DNA from: Streptomyces sp. NBC_00162
Lineage (GTDB): Bacteria; Actinomycetota; Actinomycetes; Streptomycetales; Streptomycetaceae
Direction: 5' to 3'
Assembly: GCF_024611995.1 (NCBI RefSeq)
Contig: NZ_CP102509.1
Coordinates: forward strand, 868,001 to 932,000
DNA length: 64,000 nucleotides
The notes beneath the pieces are model-generated. The model did not search any database. It had not been told where the DNA came from and worked only from the letters and a program-made list of their open reading frames with translations. The position numbers and the translations under genes are program-made. Positions 1 through 8,046 of the stretch are shown one piece after another; within the stretch, counting starts at the first letter, position 1; the number at the start of each line of letters is the position of its first letter.

Positions 1-119
1 CCGGCGCCCATCCGGCGGTTCGCCTCGCGCAGCACCTCGGGGTCGGTGTCGATGACCCGGGGGACGGGGTGGGCGTTGACCTGGTCGAGTATGGCCGCGA
101 TGGACGGGTCGACGGGCAT
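1..119 (-). CDS. Alpha/beta hydrolase (lipase/esterase type), N-terminal fragment at window edge
   Basis: Only the first 39 or so codons are in the window; the rest lies to the left. The reading starts MPVDPSIAAILDQVNA, an opening typical of the hormone-sensitive-lipase-like alpha/beta hydrolases of Streptomyces (short cap helix before the fold-3 hydrolase domain). A purine-rich ribosome binding site (GAAGGAAAGG) sits about eight bases before the ATG at 119. No catalytic motif is visible because the fragment is too short, so the family call is by resemblance of the N-terminus. A decayed copy of a similar hydrolase occurs at 40603-40920. Confidence 0.55.
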   Translation of the reverse strand, partial: MPVDPSIAAILDQVNAHPVPRVIDTDPEVLREANRRMGA

Positions 120-223
120 GGGAGGCACCTTTCCTTCGTGGGGTGCGCCGAGGGGCACGTGGGGACGTGGCAGTCCGCGTCTTTGCTTCGCATCGTGCGC
201 GCGCGGCGCGGATGCTGCTGAGG

Positions 224-1233
224 TCAGGGGCGCAGGATCAGCCGGATCGGGTCGCCTTCCTTGGTGTGCAGGCGCTGGACGGCCTTGGCGGCTTCCTCGA
301 GCGGCAGCACGTCGGTGATGGAGCGGGAGAAGTCCAGCCGGCCGCCTTCGGCCAGGGCGATCAGCTGCGGGACGGCGTTCCCCTCGGAGCCGTAGTGGCC
401 GAGGATCTGGTGCTGCAGATAGCTGAAGAGCGTGCCGTTGGCGACCGTGAGCGGCTTGTCGGTCAGTCCGACCAGGACCAGCCGTCCCTTGGCCGCGAGG
501 ACGCTCAGGGCCTGCTCACGGACGGCGGCGACGCCGGCGAAGTCGAAGGCGACCTCCAGTGCCCGGTCGCCGGTGGCGGCCAGGACCTGCTCGCGCAGCC
601 GGGGGTCGGCGGGGTCCAGGGCCAGGTCGGCACCGAAGTCCAGGGCACGCCGGCGGGCGGCCGGTGCCGGGTCGACGGCGATGATCGGATAGGCCCCGAC
701 AGCGCGCAGCAGCTGGACGGCGTGGGCACCCAGTCCCCCGATGCCCCAGACTCCGACGGACTGAGCCGGGCGGACCCCGGCGGTGGTGGTGACGGCTCCC
801 CAGGGGTGGAGACCGCGTCCGGGATGATCGCTCCCTGCTCGAAGGGGATCGAGTCGGGCAGCGCGCACAGGGTGTCGACGCCGGCCTGTGCGTACTCAGC
901 CCAGCCGCCGTCGTAGTCGACGCCTCGAGTGAGGAGGCGGCCGTCGCGGACCTCGCCCGCCTGCAGCACGACCCGCTGCCCGACCGCCCAGCCGGTCGCC
1001 TCCGGTCCGAGCCGGGCGATCGTCCCGGCGACCTCGTGCCCCAGGGTGACGGTGTCGCTCTGCAGGTGGGCCGGTGTGAGGGTGCCGTCGATCAGGTGGA
1101 CGTCGGACAGGCACACGCCCGCCGCCTCGACCTTCACCAGCACCTGCCCGACACCGGGCACGGGCCTGGGCACGTCCTGGACGGTCAGTGTGCGGGAGGG
1201 GAGGTGCAGCCGTGCGGCGCGCATGAGGTCCAT
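224..1233 (-). pseudogene. Zinc-type alcohol dehydrogenase (MDR family), frameshifted
   Basis: Two overlapping readings together make one complete medium-chain dehydrogenase of about 335 residues. The first part has the catalytic-zinc region GVCLSDVHLIDG and GHEVAGTIARLG; the second has the NAD(P)-binding motif GIGGLGAHAVQLLRAVGA and a normal C-terminus. The readings join at 798-806, where the minus strand has ACCCCTGGGG; one extra C would restore the expected PDAVSTPWGAVTT. The break is therefore a one-base deletion in a C run, either real or a sequencing error. The start is ATG at 1233 or the ATG three codons later (1224). The gene is divergent from the TetR gene at 1347, and the two share the palindromes at 1269-1334. 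It probably oxidises or reduces an alcohol or aldehyde; the substrate is unknown. Confidence 0.8.
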
Positions 1234-1268
1234 GGCGGTTCGTCCGTTCCGGTCGGCGGCCTGCGCAC

Positions 1269-1290
1269 TATCGCAAGACATCTTGCTTTA
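1269..1290. promoter_or_regulatory. TetR operator, imperfect copy, near the dehydrogenase start
   Basis: The site reads TATCGCAAGA-CA-TCTTGCTTTA. It matches the perfect palindrome at 1313-1334 in its left half and in the inner right half. It lies about 36 bases upstream of the dehydrogenase ATG, where a bound repressor would block leftward transcription. The regulator is inferred to be the adjacent TetR protein. Confidence 0.7.
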
Positions 1291-1312
1291 TAACGTACGC
1301 CCGCCGGTTTCG

Positions 1313-1334
1313 TATCGCAAGAGCTCTTGCGATA
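1313..1334. promoter_or_regulatory. TetR operator, perfect 22-bp palindrome
   Basis: Positions 1313-1334 are a perfect 22-base palindrome, each half being TATCGCAAGAG. It ends 13 bases before the TetR start codon, so it probably overlaps the regulator's own promoter or start site and gives autoregulation. Together with 1269-1290 it forms a two-site control region with centres 44 bp apart, about four helical turns. Confidence 0.8.
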
Positions 1335-1346
1335 TGCTGCTGTGCC

Positions 1347-1928
1347 ATGACGGGCGAGAGAGAAGCACCACCGCTCAGGCGCCGCGGTGAGCGGATGCGG
1401 CAGGCCGTCCTGGCCGCCACCGTCGACCTGCTCACCTCGCAGGGCCTGGCCGCGACCACCGTGGCCGCCGTCGCGCGCGCGGCCGGCGTCCACGAGACCT
1501 CCGTCTACCGGCGCTGGAAGACCCGCGAGAACCTCGTCTTCGACGCGCTCGCCACTCACTCGGACACGGCGCTCCCGGACCCGGACACGGGCGACGTACA
1601 CATGGACCTGTCCCTGCTGTTCACGGCGCTTGCCCGGTACCTCGCGACACCGGTCGGCGCCGCGCTGCTCCACCTCGGCACGGTCCGCGGTGAGAACGAC
1701 CTGGAGGAGGGGCGGCGCTCCTACTGGAACGCCCGCCTGGAGCGCGGCGAAGCCCTCGTCCGGCGCGGCATCGAACGGGGCGAACTGCCCGCCGGAACCG
1801 ACCCCCACCTGCTGGTCGAGGCCATCACGGGTCCCCTCCTCGCCCGGGTACTGCTCACCGGCGAACCGCTGGAGGACACCCTGGTCCCCCGCCTGGTCGA
1901 CCTGATTCTCGACGGCGCACGCGCCTGA
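1347..1928 (+). CDS. TetR/AcrR family transcriptional regulator
   Basis: A 193-residue one-component repressor. The N-terminal helix-turn-helix is at about residues 16-62 (AAVARAAGVHETSVYRRW is the recognition segment), followed by an all-helical ligand domain resembling the TetR_C family. The size is normal. It is divergent from the dehydrogenase at 224-1233, and two palindromes lie between them, so the usual arrangement applies: the regulator represses itself and the enzyme until an effector, perhaps the enzyme's substrate, binds. The effector cannot be read from the sequence. Confidence 0.88.
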   Translation: MTGEREAPPLRRRGERMRQAVLAATVDLLTSQGLAATTVAAVARAAGVHETSVYRRWKTRENLVFDALATHSDTALPDPDTGDVHMDLSLLFTALARYLATPVGAALLHLGTVRGENDLEEGRRSYWNARLERGEALVRRGIERGELPAGTDPHLLVEAITGPLLARVLLTGEPLEDTLVPRLVDLILDGARA

Positions 1929-1950
1929 CCCGTCGCCGACGATGGCGGGG

Positions 1951-1976
1951 GCCGGGCCGCAAGGCTGCGGTCCGGC
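1951..1976 (+). terminator. Hairpin terminator after TetR gene
   Basis: An 11-bp stem (GCCGGGCCGCA / TGCGGTCCGGC, one G-T pair) closes a four-base loop, 22 bases after the TetR stop. There is no U tract, as is common for actinobacterial hairpin terminators. Confidence 0.5.
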
Positions 1977-2117
1977 TCAACTCTCAGCGGGTGCGCGGTC
2001 CACGCGAATGGGGGAAGCTGGGTGTGGCCGCGGCGTCGGCGGCGGGCCGAGTGGTGAGGATGGTCTTTCGTGAACGTTTCAGCAACAGGCCGCCCCGCAC
2101 GCGCATCCCGGTACAGG

Positions 2118-2564
2118 ATGCGGATGACCACCCTGCTGTGCACGGCGGCGGCCCTGACGGCCGCGATGATCCCGGCCTCCGCGCACACCGGTGGAACGGC
2201 ATCGGCCCGGACTCTGGGCCCAGGGGATCCGGTCGTGGTCGTCGACTGTTTCTCCCAGGCCCAGATGCGCCCCGAGGAATACCTCCTGGCCTGCGGGGAC
2301 GGGAACAACCGCCTCGTCGGACTCCGCTGGGACACCTGGGGGCCGAGGACCGCGACGGCCACCGGCACGGACATGGTGAACGACTGCCGCCCCTACTGCG
2401 CGGCCGGCCGCTTCCGCGCCTACCCGGTGACGGTGACCCTGAGCAATCCGGAAGCCTGGCCCGAGCACCCCGACGTCCAGCGCTTCACGACCATCCGGCT
2501 CATCTACACCGACACCGCACCGGCCCCGGTCCCCAAGGACGTGACCTACAAGCTGGTGTACTGA
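2118..2564 (+). CDS. Secreted protein of unknown function
   Basis: I do not recognise a family. From the ATG at 2118 (or 2124) the protein has a short basic start, a hydrophobic run (LLCTAAALTAAMIP) and an ASA-like signal peptidase site near residue 23, followed by a small exported domain of about 120 residues. Three cysteines (in VDCFSQ, LACGDG and NDCRPYC) could form disulfides. An upstream GTG at 2070 would put 16 extra residues before the signal peptide and seems less likely. It stands alone, convergent with the broken AraC gene on the other strand. Confidence 0.6.
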   Translation: MRMTTLLCTAAALTAAMIPASAHTGGTASARTLGPGDPVVVVDCFSQAQMRPEEYLLACGDGNNRLVGLRWDTWGPRTATATGTDMVNDCRPYCAAGRFRAYPVTVTLSNPEAWPEHPDVQRFTTIRLIYTDTAPAPVPKDVTYKLVY

Positions 2565-2605
2565 CGGAACGGCCGGCGTGGCAAGCCGGGGGGCCGGGGG
2601 CGGCG

Positions 2606-3680
2606 CTACCCGAGATCCGAGAGCCCTGTTGCGGCGCTGTCCGGGTGGCGGTGGCCGGTACGGCGCAGGGTGGCGGGTGTGGCGCCGTACCAGCGCTGGA
2701 CCGCCCGGCGCAGGGCGCGGGCATCGGCGTAACCGCATTCGAGCGGCTATGGCGTCGATGCTGAGGTCGGTGGTGTGGAGCAGCCGCGTGATGTGGGCTC
2801 GACGTACGGTTTCGACCTCGTCGCTCCATGTGGTGCCGTGTTCGTCGAGTCGGCGCTGGAGGGTTCGTGTGCTGACGGCCATGCGCCGCGCCACTGCGGA
2901 CAGCGTCGGCGTGGTCTCGTCGTCAGCGGAGGCCAGAGCCGCGCGGAAGAGGTCCAGCCAGTTGTGCAGCGGGATCGCGGTGGCCAGGGTCTGCTCGGCG
3001 TGTCTTCGAAGCACGGTCGACAGGCCGGGCTGGGCATGTGGGTTCGGGGTCTTCAGGTCGCCGGCAAGGAAGGTGATCGAGCTGTCCGGAGCTTCGAAGT
3101 CGATGCTGCGGGTGCCGTAGAGCTCGGTCAGGGCGTCGTGCCGGCGGGGTGCTTCGGCGGCCAGTGCAACGTGGACGGGGACGAGGCGCCGTTGTGCGGC
3201 TTCGCCGAGACGCCGCTGGTAGAGGCCGAGTGCGTAGGCGCGGATGGCGCAGGCCGCCTCGTAGGTCAGATCGGCCTGATTGACGTGGCTGATGGTGATG
3301 TGTTCGCCGTCCTCGGTGACTTGGAGGGTGTCCGTGCCGGTGTCGGCGACGGTGGCGAAGTAGGCCGAGGCGTCCCGGATCCCTTCGAGCGGGGTGGGCG
3401 CGGAGGTGATCAGGTAGTCCCAGACCCCGAGGGTGCCGATGCTCGACTGCTGTGCCAGCAGCACGGACAGCTCGCTCCAGGGGGTGTGGACGGTGGTCAG
3501 TTCGGCGATGCGGATGCCCGTGGCCGCGGGGGTCCGGCACAGGTCGTCGTTGAGGTGCTCAGGGGCCAGGCCCAGCAGGTGCGCGTATCCGTGCGGGGGT
3601 ATGCCGAGCAGGCGTGCGGCATTGACGCTCAGCCGGGTGAGGGCGGAGGAGGTTGTCCCCTGATGTGCATGCCAAACCAC
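2606..3680 (-). pseudogene. AraC family regulator with arabinose_bd-type N-terminal domain, frameshifted near C-terminus
   Basis: About 340 residues resembling the OruR/GadX-like AraC regulators: an N-terminal sensor domain, then a C-terminal double HTH whose first helix-turn-helix is LSAVARRMAVSTRTLQRRL. After SIDAIAAR the frame is lost. Reading on one base later gives CGYADARALRRAVQRWYGATP, the normal second half of the HTH, and a stop at 2606. The lesion is one extra base around 2735-2742 (CGAATGC where CGATGC is expected). The start is uncertain; GTG at 3680 gives an N-terminus close to the family norm but lacks a clear ribosome binding site. Its target genes are unknown; the MFS gene at 4041-5288 is the nearest candidate. 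Confidence 0.72.
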
Positions 3681-3924
3681 AGGGGTTGAGCATAGACCAG
3701 CACGAATTGCCAGATCATCGCCGGAGCTCGGGGGCCGGCGTCCCCACATTGGCGTGGAGAGTCCCCCTGTGGCGCGCACGGTCCCCTTGCTGGCGTGTGC
3801 TGCCCTGGGCCAAGTGATCTCCTCGGCCTTAGCGTGGCGATCGTTCTCGCACGGTGCGTGACCCCGTGAATCGGGGTCATCTCCGGGGCGGAGTGCGGGC
3901 GGAGTACGGGAGGTCCCGGCCGGA

Positions 3925-3946
3925 GCCCCCCACGGGGGTGGGGGGC
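3925..3946. terminator. Strong GC hairpin in the gap downstream of the MFS gene
   Basis: The 360-base gap between the AraC and MFS genes contains no convincing reading frame. Its main feature is a perfect 9-bp stem (GCCCCCCAC / GTGGGGGGC) around a GGGG loop, flanked by a second CCGG-rich arm pair. It lies about 95 bases after the MFS stop codon and is probably that gene's terminator. A short direct duplication (GTGTGTCATGTG twice) lies at about 4020-4050. Confidence 0.5.
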
Positions 3947-4040
3947 CGGGTTCCCGTGCGACGGGATCGCCTCCCGCACTCCGCGTGGGAGGTTCCGGCT
4001 CGGGCGCTGGTGGCGAGTGCGGTGTGTCATGTGTGGTGTG

Positions 4041-5288
4041 TCATGTGCGGCTCCGGGGCAGTTCCCGCTCGTACTGGGGCGTTTGGTCGCGTCGGGGTAG
4101 CAGCAGCGGGGGCAGCATGATGAGGAGACCGGCGATCGCGATGGCGGTGCGGGGGCTGGTGATGCCGGCCAGCAGGCCCCACAGAGCGGTCAGCGCCGCG
4201 ATGGTGGCCTTGCTGGTGACCGACCACGCGGACAGGGTGCGGGCGACTCGGTCTGCCGGGGTCCGCTCGAGCCGGTAGGTGGCGAACACCGGGTTGAACA
4301 CTCCCATGCAGGTGATCAGCCCGAGCTCGACGGTCATGACGAGTACGAGCCCGGCAGTGCCGGGGCCGATGAAGGCCAGGCCGAGCAGCCAGCATGCCCT
4401 CAGCGCCCCTGCGGTGAGCATGACCCTGTGCTGCCCGAACCGGGCGGCGAGCCGGGGGGCCAGGCGTGCGCCGATCAGGCCGCCGACGCAGGGCGCGGCG
4501 AATGCGAGGCCGTACTGCCAAGGTGCGAACCCGAGGGGGCCGAGCATGAGGACGGCGAGCAGCGGGGAGGTCGCCATGATCAGGCCGTTGACCAGGATCG
4601 TGTTGACGCACAGCGGCCGCAGTGCGGAGTCGGCCAGGATGAACCGCCAGCCGTCGAGCAGGTCGCCGGCTCGCAGCCGCGGCGGTGCTTCGGTGCTGGT
4701 GACGCGCGGCTCCCGCCCGCCGATCGCGCGGATCCCCACCGCAGAGAGCAGGTAACTCACCGCGTTGGCCACCACGGTCATCACCGGGCCGAACAGCCCG
4801 ATCGCGGCCCCGCCGAGCGGGGGGCCGAGGACGGTGGCGGTCCAGGTCGTGGACTCGAACCGGCTGTTCGCGACGAGCAGGTCCTCCGGCCTCACAAGCG
4901 CCTTCAGACATGCGCCGCCGGCCGCCGTGAAGGCGATGTCGGCTGCCCCGACGACGACCGACACCAGCAGGAGCTGGGCGAAGCCGAGACCGCCGAGCGC
5001 GAACGCCGCGGGGACGCTCATCAACGCCGCGAACCGGACCAGGTCCATCGCGACCATCACCGGCCGCTTGCGGCGGAACTCCACCCACGGGCCGAGCGGC
5101 ACCGCTACCGCCGCGCCGACCGCCAGCCCCGCGGCCGCCAGCACCGACACCTCGGCCGTCCCGGCGTGCAGAACGAGGATCGCGATCAAGGGGAACGCGT
5201 CGAACGCGAGCCACGTGCCGAGCGTGCTGACCGCGTACGCCGCCCAGAGCCACCTGAACTGCCGCCCCAACGACCGCCTGGCCACCAT
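4041..5288 (-). CDS. MFS transporter (Bmr/Tet-like drug or metabolite exporter)
   Basis: A 415-residue inner-membrane protein with the layout of a 10-12 helix major facilitator. Features include the loop 2-3 segment GPWVEFRRKRPVMVAMDLVR, which corresponds to MFS motif A, and alternating hydrophobic segments to the C-terminus. It resembles the MFS proteins of Streptomyces resistance islands, so a role in efflux is likely, but the substrate cannot be told. The ATG at 5288 is preceded by GTGAGG; a GTG six codons upstream is an alternative. The inverted repeat at 5387-5421 lies about 100 bases upstream and may be its control site. Confidence 0.82.
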   Translation of the reverse strand: MVARRSLGRQFRWLWAAYAVSTLGTWLAFDAFPLIAILVLHAGTAEVSVLAAAGLAVGAAVAVPLGPWVEFRRKRPVMVAMDLVRFAALMSVPAAFALGGLGFAQLLLVSVVVGAADIAFTAAGGACLKALVRPEDLLVANSRFESTTWTATVLGPPLGGAAIGLFGPVMTVVANAVSYLLSAVGIRAIGGREPRVTSTEAPPRLRAGDLLDGWRFILADSALRPLCVNTILVNGLIMATSPLLAVLMLGPLGFAPWQYGLAFAAPCVGGLIGARLAPRLAARFGQHRVMLTAGALRACWLLGLAFIGPGTAGLVLVMTVELGLITCMGVFNPVFATYRLERTPADRVARTLSAWSVTSKATIAALTALWGLLAGITSPRTAIAIAGLLIMLPPLLLPRRDQTPQYERELPRSRT

Positions 5289-5386
5289 GATCAGCGCATC
5301 CCTCACTCTCTCGCCCGCCCGGACAACCAAACGTTGACCAGCGAGATCAAAGCGAGCAGCACATCGGCAGGTCAAACAACAGATCG

Positions 5387-5421
5387 GCCAGCAGCCACAA
5401 CGGTGCATTGTGGCTGCTGGC
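5387..5421. repeat. Perfect 14-bp inverted repeat in a non-coding gap
   Basis: Positions 5387-5400 (GCCAGCAGCCACAA) are repeated in inverted orientation at 5408-5421 around a seven-base spacer. It lies in the roughly 300-base space between the MFS gene and the GNAT gene, both leftward, so it could be the GNAT terminator or an operator for MFS. I see no gene in this gap; a short leftward reading ending LRSAIQWLRSLQP looks protein-like but has no start. Confidence 0.6.
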
Positions 5422-5595
5422 GAGAGTGGGTCGGCGTGAATCTCGAGAACGGTGCCAGCTTCTGCGCATCGGGATCACGTACTGACTTTGCTGCTGAGAT
5501 GCCCAGATCAGGTGGTGGGTTGGAGGCTGCGGAGCCACTGGATGGCGCTGCGCAGGCGGAGTCCGGCAGGGTGGTCCTGGGGTGTCTTGTTCAGT

Positions 5596-6249
5596 TCACT
5601 GGGCGGCATCCGACGGTTCGTACCAGAGGCTCGTCATCGGGGAGCGCATGGTCCAGCCCAGCGAGGAGTAGAGCGCCCGGCCCTCGGGCGTGCCGACCAG
5701 GAGGCCAGTCCTTGCACCGGCCTCGTAAGCGGTGCTCTGCAGCGTGCGCATCACCAGGCCGCCGAGGCCCTTGCGCCGGTGCTCCGCGGCGGTCTCGACC
5801 TGGTCGACCACGACATGGCCGCCTGCCTGGGCGATCTGTCCACCGGCGGCGAAGTGCCCGGCGCGGGTGCGGACCAGCACTCGGCTGACGCCGCCCCGGC
5901 TCCAACTGGTGAGCGTGTAACCGGCCGGCGCCTCAGGGCGCTCCGGCGCAAGGTGACAGGTCATCAGGAAACCGGGGCTGTCGCACCGCCAGCCCGGCCC
6001 GACCCAGGGCAGGATCGCTTGGTCCTCGGCGAACAGCTTCAGCCAGGTCCCGGGCGCGCTCGTCGCGGCGACGATCTTGCGCACATCGGCCTCGGCGGGC
6101 TCCGGCAGCACGTGCCGGGCCACGTGCTTGGGCTGCCCGACGTCGATCGTCCACCCCCACGGCTCGTCGATCGGGTCCGAGCTGCCGCGGGAGACGACCC
6201 AGCCATTGATCCACATCCGCACGAGCTCACTGATCCCGGTGTCCGGCAT
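5596..6249 (-). CDS. GNAT family N-acetyltransferase
   Basis: A 217-residue protein whose C-terminal half has the GNAT fold. The acetyl-CoA loop lies in VETAAEHRRKGLGGLVMRTL (R/Q-x-x-G-x-G/A type), followed by the final beta strand YSSLGWTMRSP. The N-terminal 90 residues are an extension seen in several Streptomyces GNAT proteins. The ATG at 6249 has AAGGGGG upstream. The likely role is transfer of an acetyl group to a small amine or a protein; the acceptor is unknown. In the 278 bases upstream, a leftward reading containing EEYASSPTIALGRAKPG has no start and may be gene debris. Confidence 0.8.
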   Translation of the reverse strand: MPDTGISELVRMWINGWVVSRGSSDPIDEPWGWTIDVGQPKHVARHVLPEPAEADVRKIVAATSAPGTWLKLFAEDQAILPWVGPGWRCDSPGFLMTCHLAPERPEAPAGYTLTSWSRGGVSRVLVRTRAGHFAAGGQIAQAGGHVVVDQVETAAEHRRKGLGGLVMRTLQSTAYEAGARTGLLVGTPEGRALYSSLGWTMRSPMTSLWYEPSDAAQ

Positions 6250-6527
6250 CGCCGCCCGCCCCCTTGAATGGTAATAGGTGATAATGCCAAATGAACCTTA
6301 CGTGACAGGGGTGGGATTTGACCATAGGAGCAGGTTTCTCGGCCAAGGACGCGACTCGCGAGCAACGCCACCGCGTAGGCCACCGCCGCAGGGCCCGGCT
6401 TCGCGCGGCCGAGCGCGATCGTCGGCGACGAGGCGTACTCCTCACGCGCCAACCCGCAGGAAGAAGGCTCGCGCGGCGGCCGTCCCGTCACGTGATCTGA
6501 ACTCAGAACAGGCCCTAGACTCGGGCC

Positions 6528-6995
6528 ATGGACCGGACCGACCGCGCCAGCCGCGTGATCGCGGCACCACCGGCGGCCGTCTACGGCGCCCTCCTCGGCC
6601 GGGAGTCCCTCGAGGCCTGGTTGCCGCCGGACGGCATGCGCGGGCGGGTCGAACGGTGGGATCCCCGGCCCGGTGGCGGGTTCCGGATGGTCCTCACCTA
6701 CCTCGACCCCACCGACAGCCCCGGCAAGACCTCCGACGCGACGGATGTCGTCGATGTCGGGTTCGCCGAGCTGGTGCCACCGGAGCGCGTGGTGCAGCGG
6801 GCGGTGTTCGAGGCCGACGACCCGTCGTACGCCGGCACCATGACGATGACCTGGCACCTCGCTGCCGCCGGTGACGGGACCGAGGTGACCGTCATCGCCA
6901 CGGACGTGCCACCCGGTATCGACCAAGCGGTACACGAGGCCGGGATCGCCTCCTCGCTGGCCAACCTGGCGTCGTACGTCGAAGGGGCCGGCTGA
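6528..6995 (+). CDS. SRPBCC / AHSA1-like START-fold protein
   Basis: A 155-residue single-domain protein of the helix-grip fold. It begins with the AHSA1-type signature (RVIAAPPAAVYGALLGRESLEAWLPPDG), has the central strands GGGFRMVLTYLDP and GTMTMTWHLAAAGDGTEVTV, and ends with the long helix over the pocket (AVHEAGIASSLANLASYVEG). Members bind hydrophobic ligands or act as co-chaperone-like proteins; no catalytic residue can be assigned. It is flanked by genes on the other strand, so it is probably transcribed alone. Length is normal. Confidence 0.85.
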   Translation: MDRTDRASRVIAAPPAAVYGALLGRESLEAWLPPDGMRGRVERWDPRPGGGFRMVLTYLDPTDSPGKTSDATDVVDVGFAELVPPERVVQRAVFEADDPSYAGTMTMTWHLAAAGDGTEVTVIATDVPPGIDQAVHEAGIASSLANLASYVEGAG

Positions 6996-7104
6996 CGCAG
7001 GTCGGCTGCGACCCGCACGGGCACGTCGTCGAGGAAGCGCCGAACACCCACACCCGTCATCGCGCTGACCGGCTCACCTCCGAAAGCCCGTCATCCAGAA
7101 CACC

Positions 7105-7674
7105 TCACTGGCCCACCCTTCCGTCGACGCACTCGCGCAACAGGTCGGCGTGCCCGCAGTGACGGGCGTACTCCTCGATCCTGTGCACCATCAGCTCCCG
7201 CACGGCGATCTTGTCCTTCCCCACGCGCTCGCTCAGATCCTGGTGCTCGGCCAGCGCGGCGTCGGTCGCCGCCTGCTCACGCTCCAGATCGGAGTACGCG
7301 GCGTCGACCGCGGCCTGCTCGCCGACGGCTTCCTCGAAGTCCGCGTCACGCCGGCCGTACAGCTTCGGCAGCGGTTCACCGTCGCTGATCCAGTTGTGCC
7401 AGTCCCGTTCCACCTCGGCGAGGTGCCGGAGCAGGCCGAGCAGCGACATCGTCGACGGCGGAACCGACCGACGGGCCAGTTGCTCCGCATCCAGGCCCTC
7501 GCACTTCATCCGCAGGGTCATGCGGTAGCCCGCCAGGAAGTCCTGCAGCGTCGCCGGCTCGCCCTCCGGACTGTGCCCGTCTTTGTGGCGGGGGTCGTCG
7601 TCCGGGTCAGCCCACATGTCGGGGTAGACGCTTGCGGGGCTCCATCGTGCGGGTTGATCACTCATGCGTTCCAT
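7105..7674 (-). CDS. DinB superfamily protein (DUF664 type)
   Basis: About 189 residues of the DinB/YfiT-like four-helix fold. Visible landmarks are LLGLLRHLAEVERDWHNW (helix 2 with a metal-binding His), the acidic middle helix, and VHRIEEYARHCGHADLLREC at the end, where the two His supply the rest of a likely divalent-metal site. Many actinobacterial members are mycothiol-dependent thiol transferases, which is the best general guess. ATG at 7674 or the ATG three codons later (7665) could be the start. It stands alone. Confidence 0.85.
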   Translation of the reverse strand: MERMSDQPARWSPASVYPDMWADPDDDPRHKDGHSPEGEPATLQDFLAGYRMTLRMKCEGLDAEQLARRSVPPSTMSLLGLLRHLAEVERDWHNWISDGEPLPKLYGRRDADFEEAVGEQAAVDAAYSDLEREQAATDAALAEHQDLSERVGKDKIAVRELMVHRIEEYARHCGHADLLRECVDGRVGQ

Positions 7675-7837
7675 ACTCGTCTGTGAGGGATCAAGCCAGC
7701 CAGTGGGTTTCCCAACGGCATTCACTTCGGGATCCGTTGAGGACGCGGGCGGCGGGGCCGATGTCAGCGATGCGGCCGGGGCTGGGGCTGGGCGTGACGT
7801 GTGACCGGGTGCGCCACCGTCGCCAGCCGCGACGCCG

Positions 7838-7942
7838 GCCTGTCCGGGATGTTCTCGACGACGTCCGGTTCGGCCCGGCCGCGGATCAGCAGGATCTTCG
7901 GCGGGTGTACCCCGGTTTCGATCGTCAGGGCGACCGCCGGGG
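7838..7942 (-). pseudogene. Fragment of a PNPOx-fold (pyridoxamine-phosphate oxidase-like) protein
   Basis: In the 370-base gap between the DinB gene and the secreted nuclease, the minus strand encodes a coherent stretch containing VALTIETGVHPPKILLIRG and AEPDVVENIPD. This resembles the middle of actinobacterial PNPOx-like proteins. There is no plausible start, and the similarity stops at both ends, so this is debris of a lost gene. The rest of the gap shows nothing recognisable. Confidence 0.45.
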
Positions 7943-8046
7943 CATCGGCTGCCCGGCCTACAGCCGGATCGCCACATCCCGCGGGCCACCTTAGATTCGG
8001 CGAGGGCGCGGGATCTCGCCCGCTTTTCGACGAAAGGTCCGCCTGC

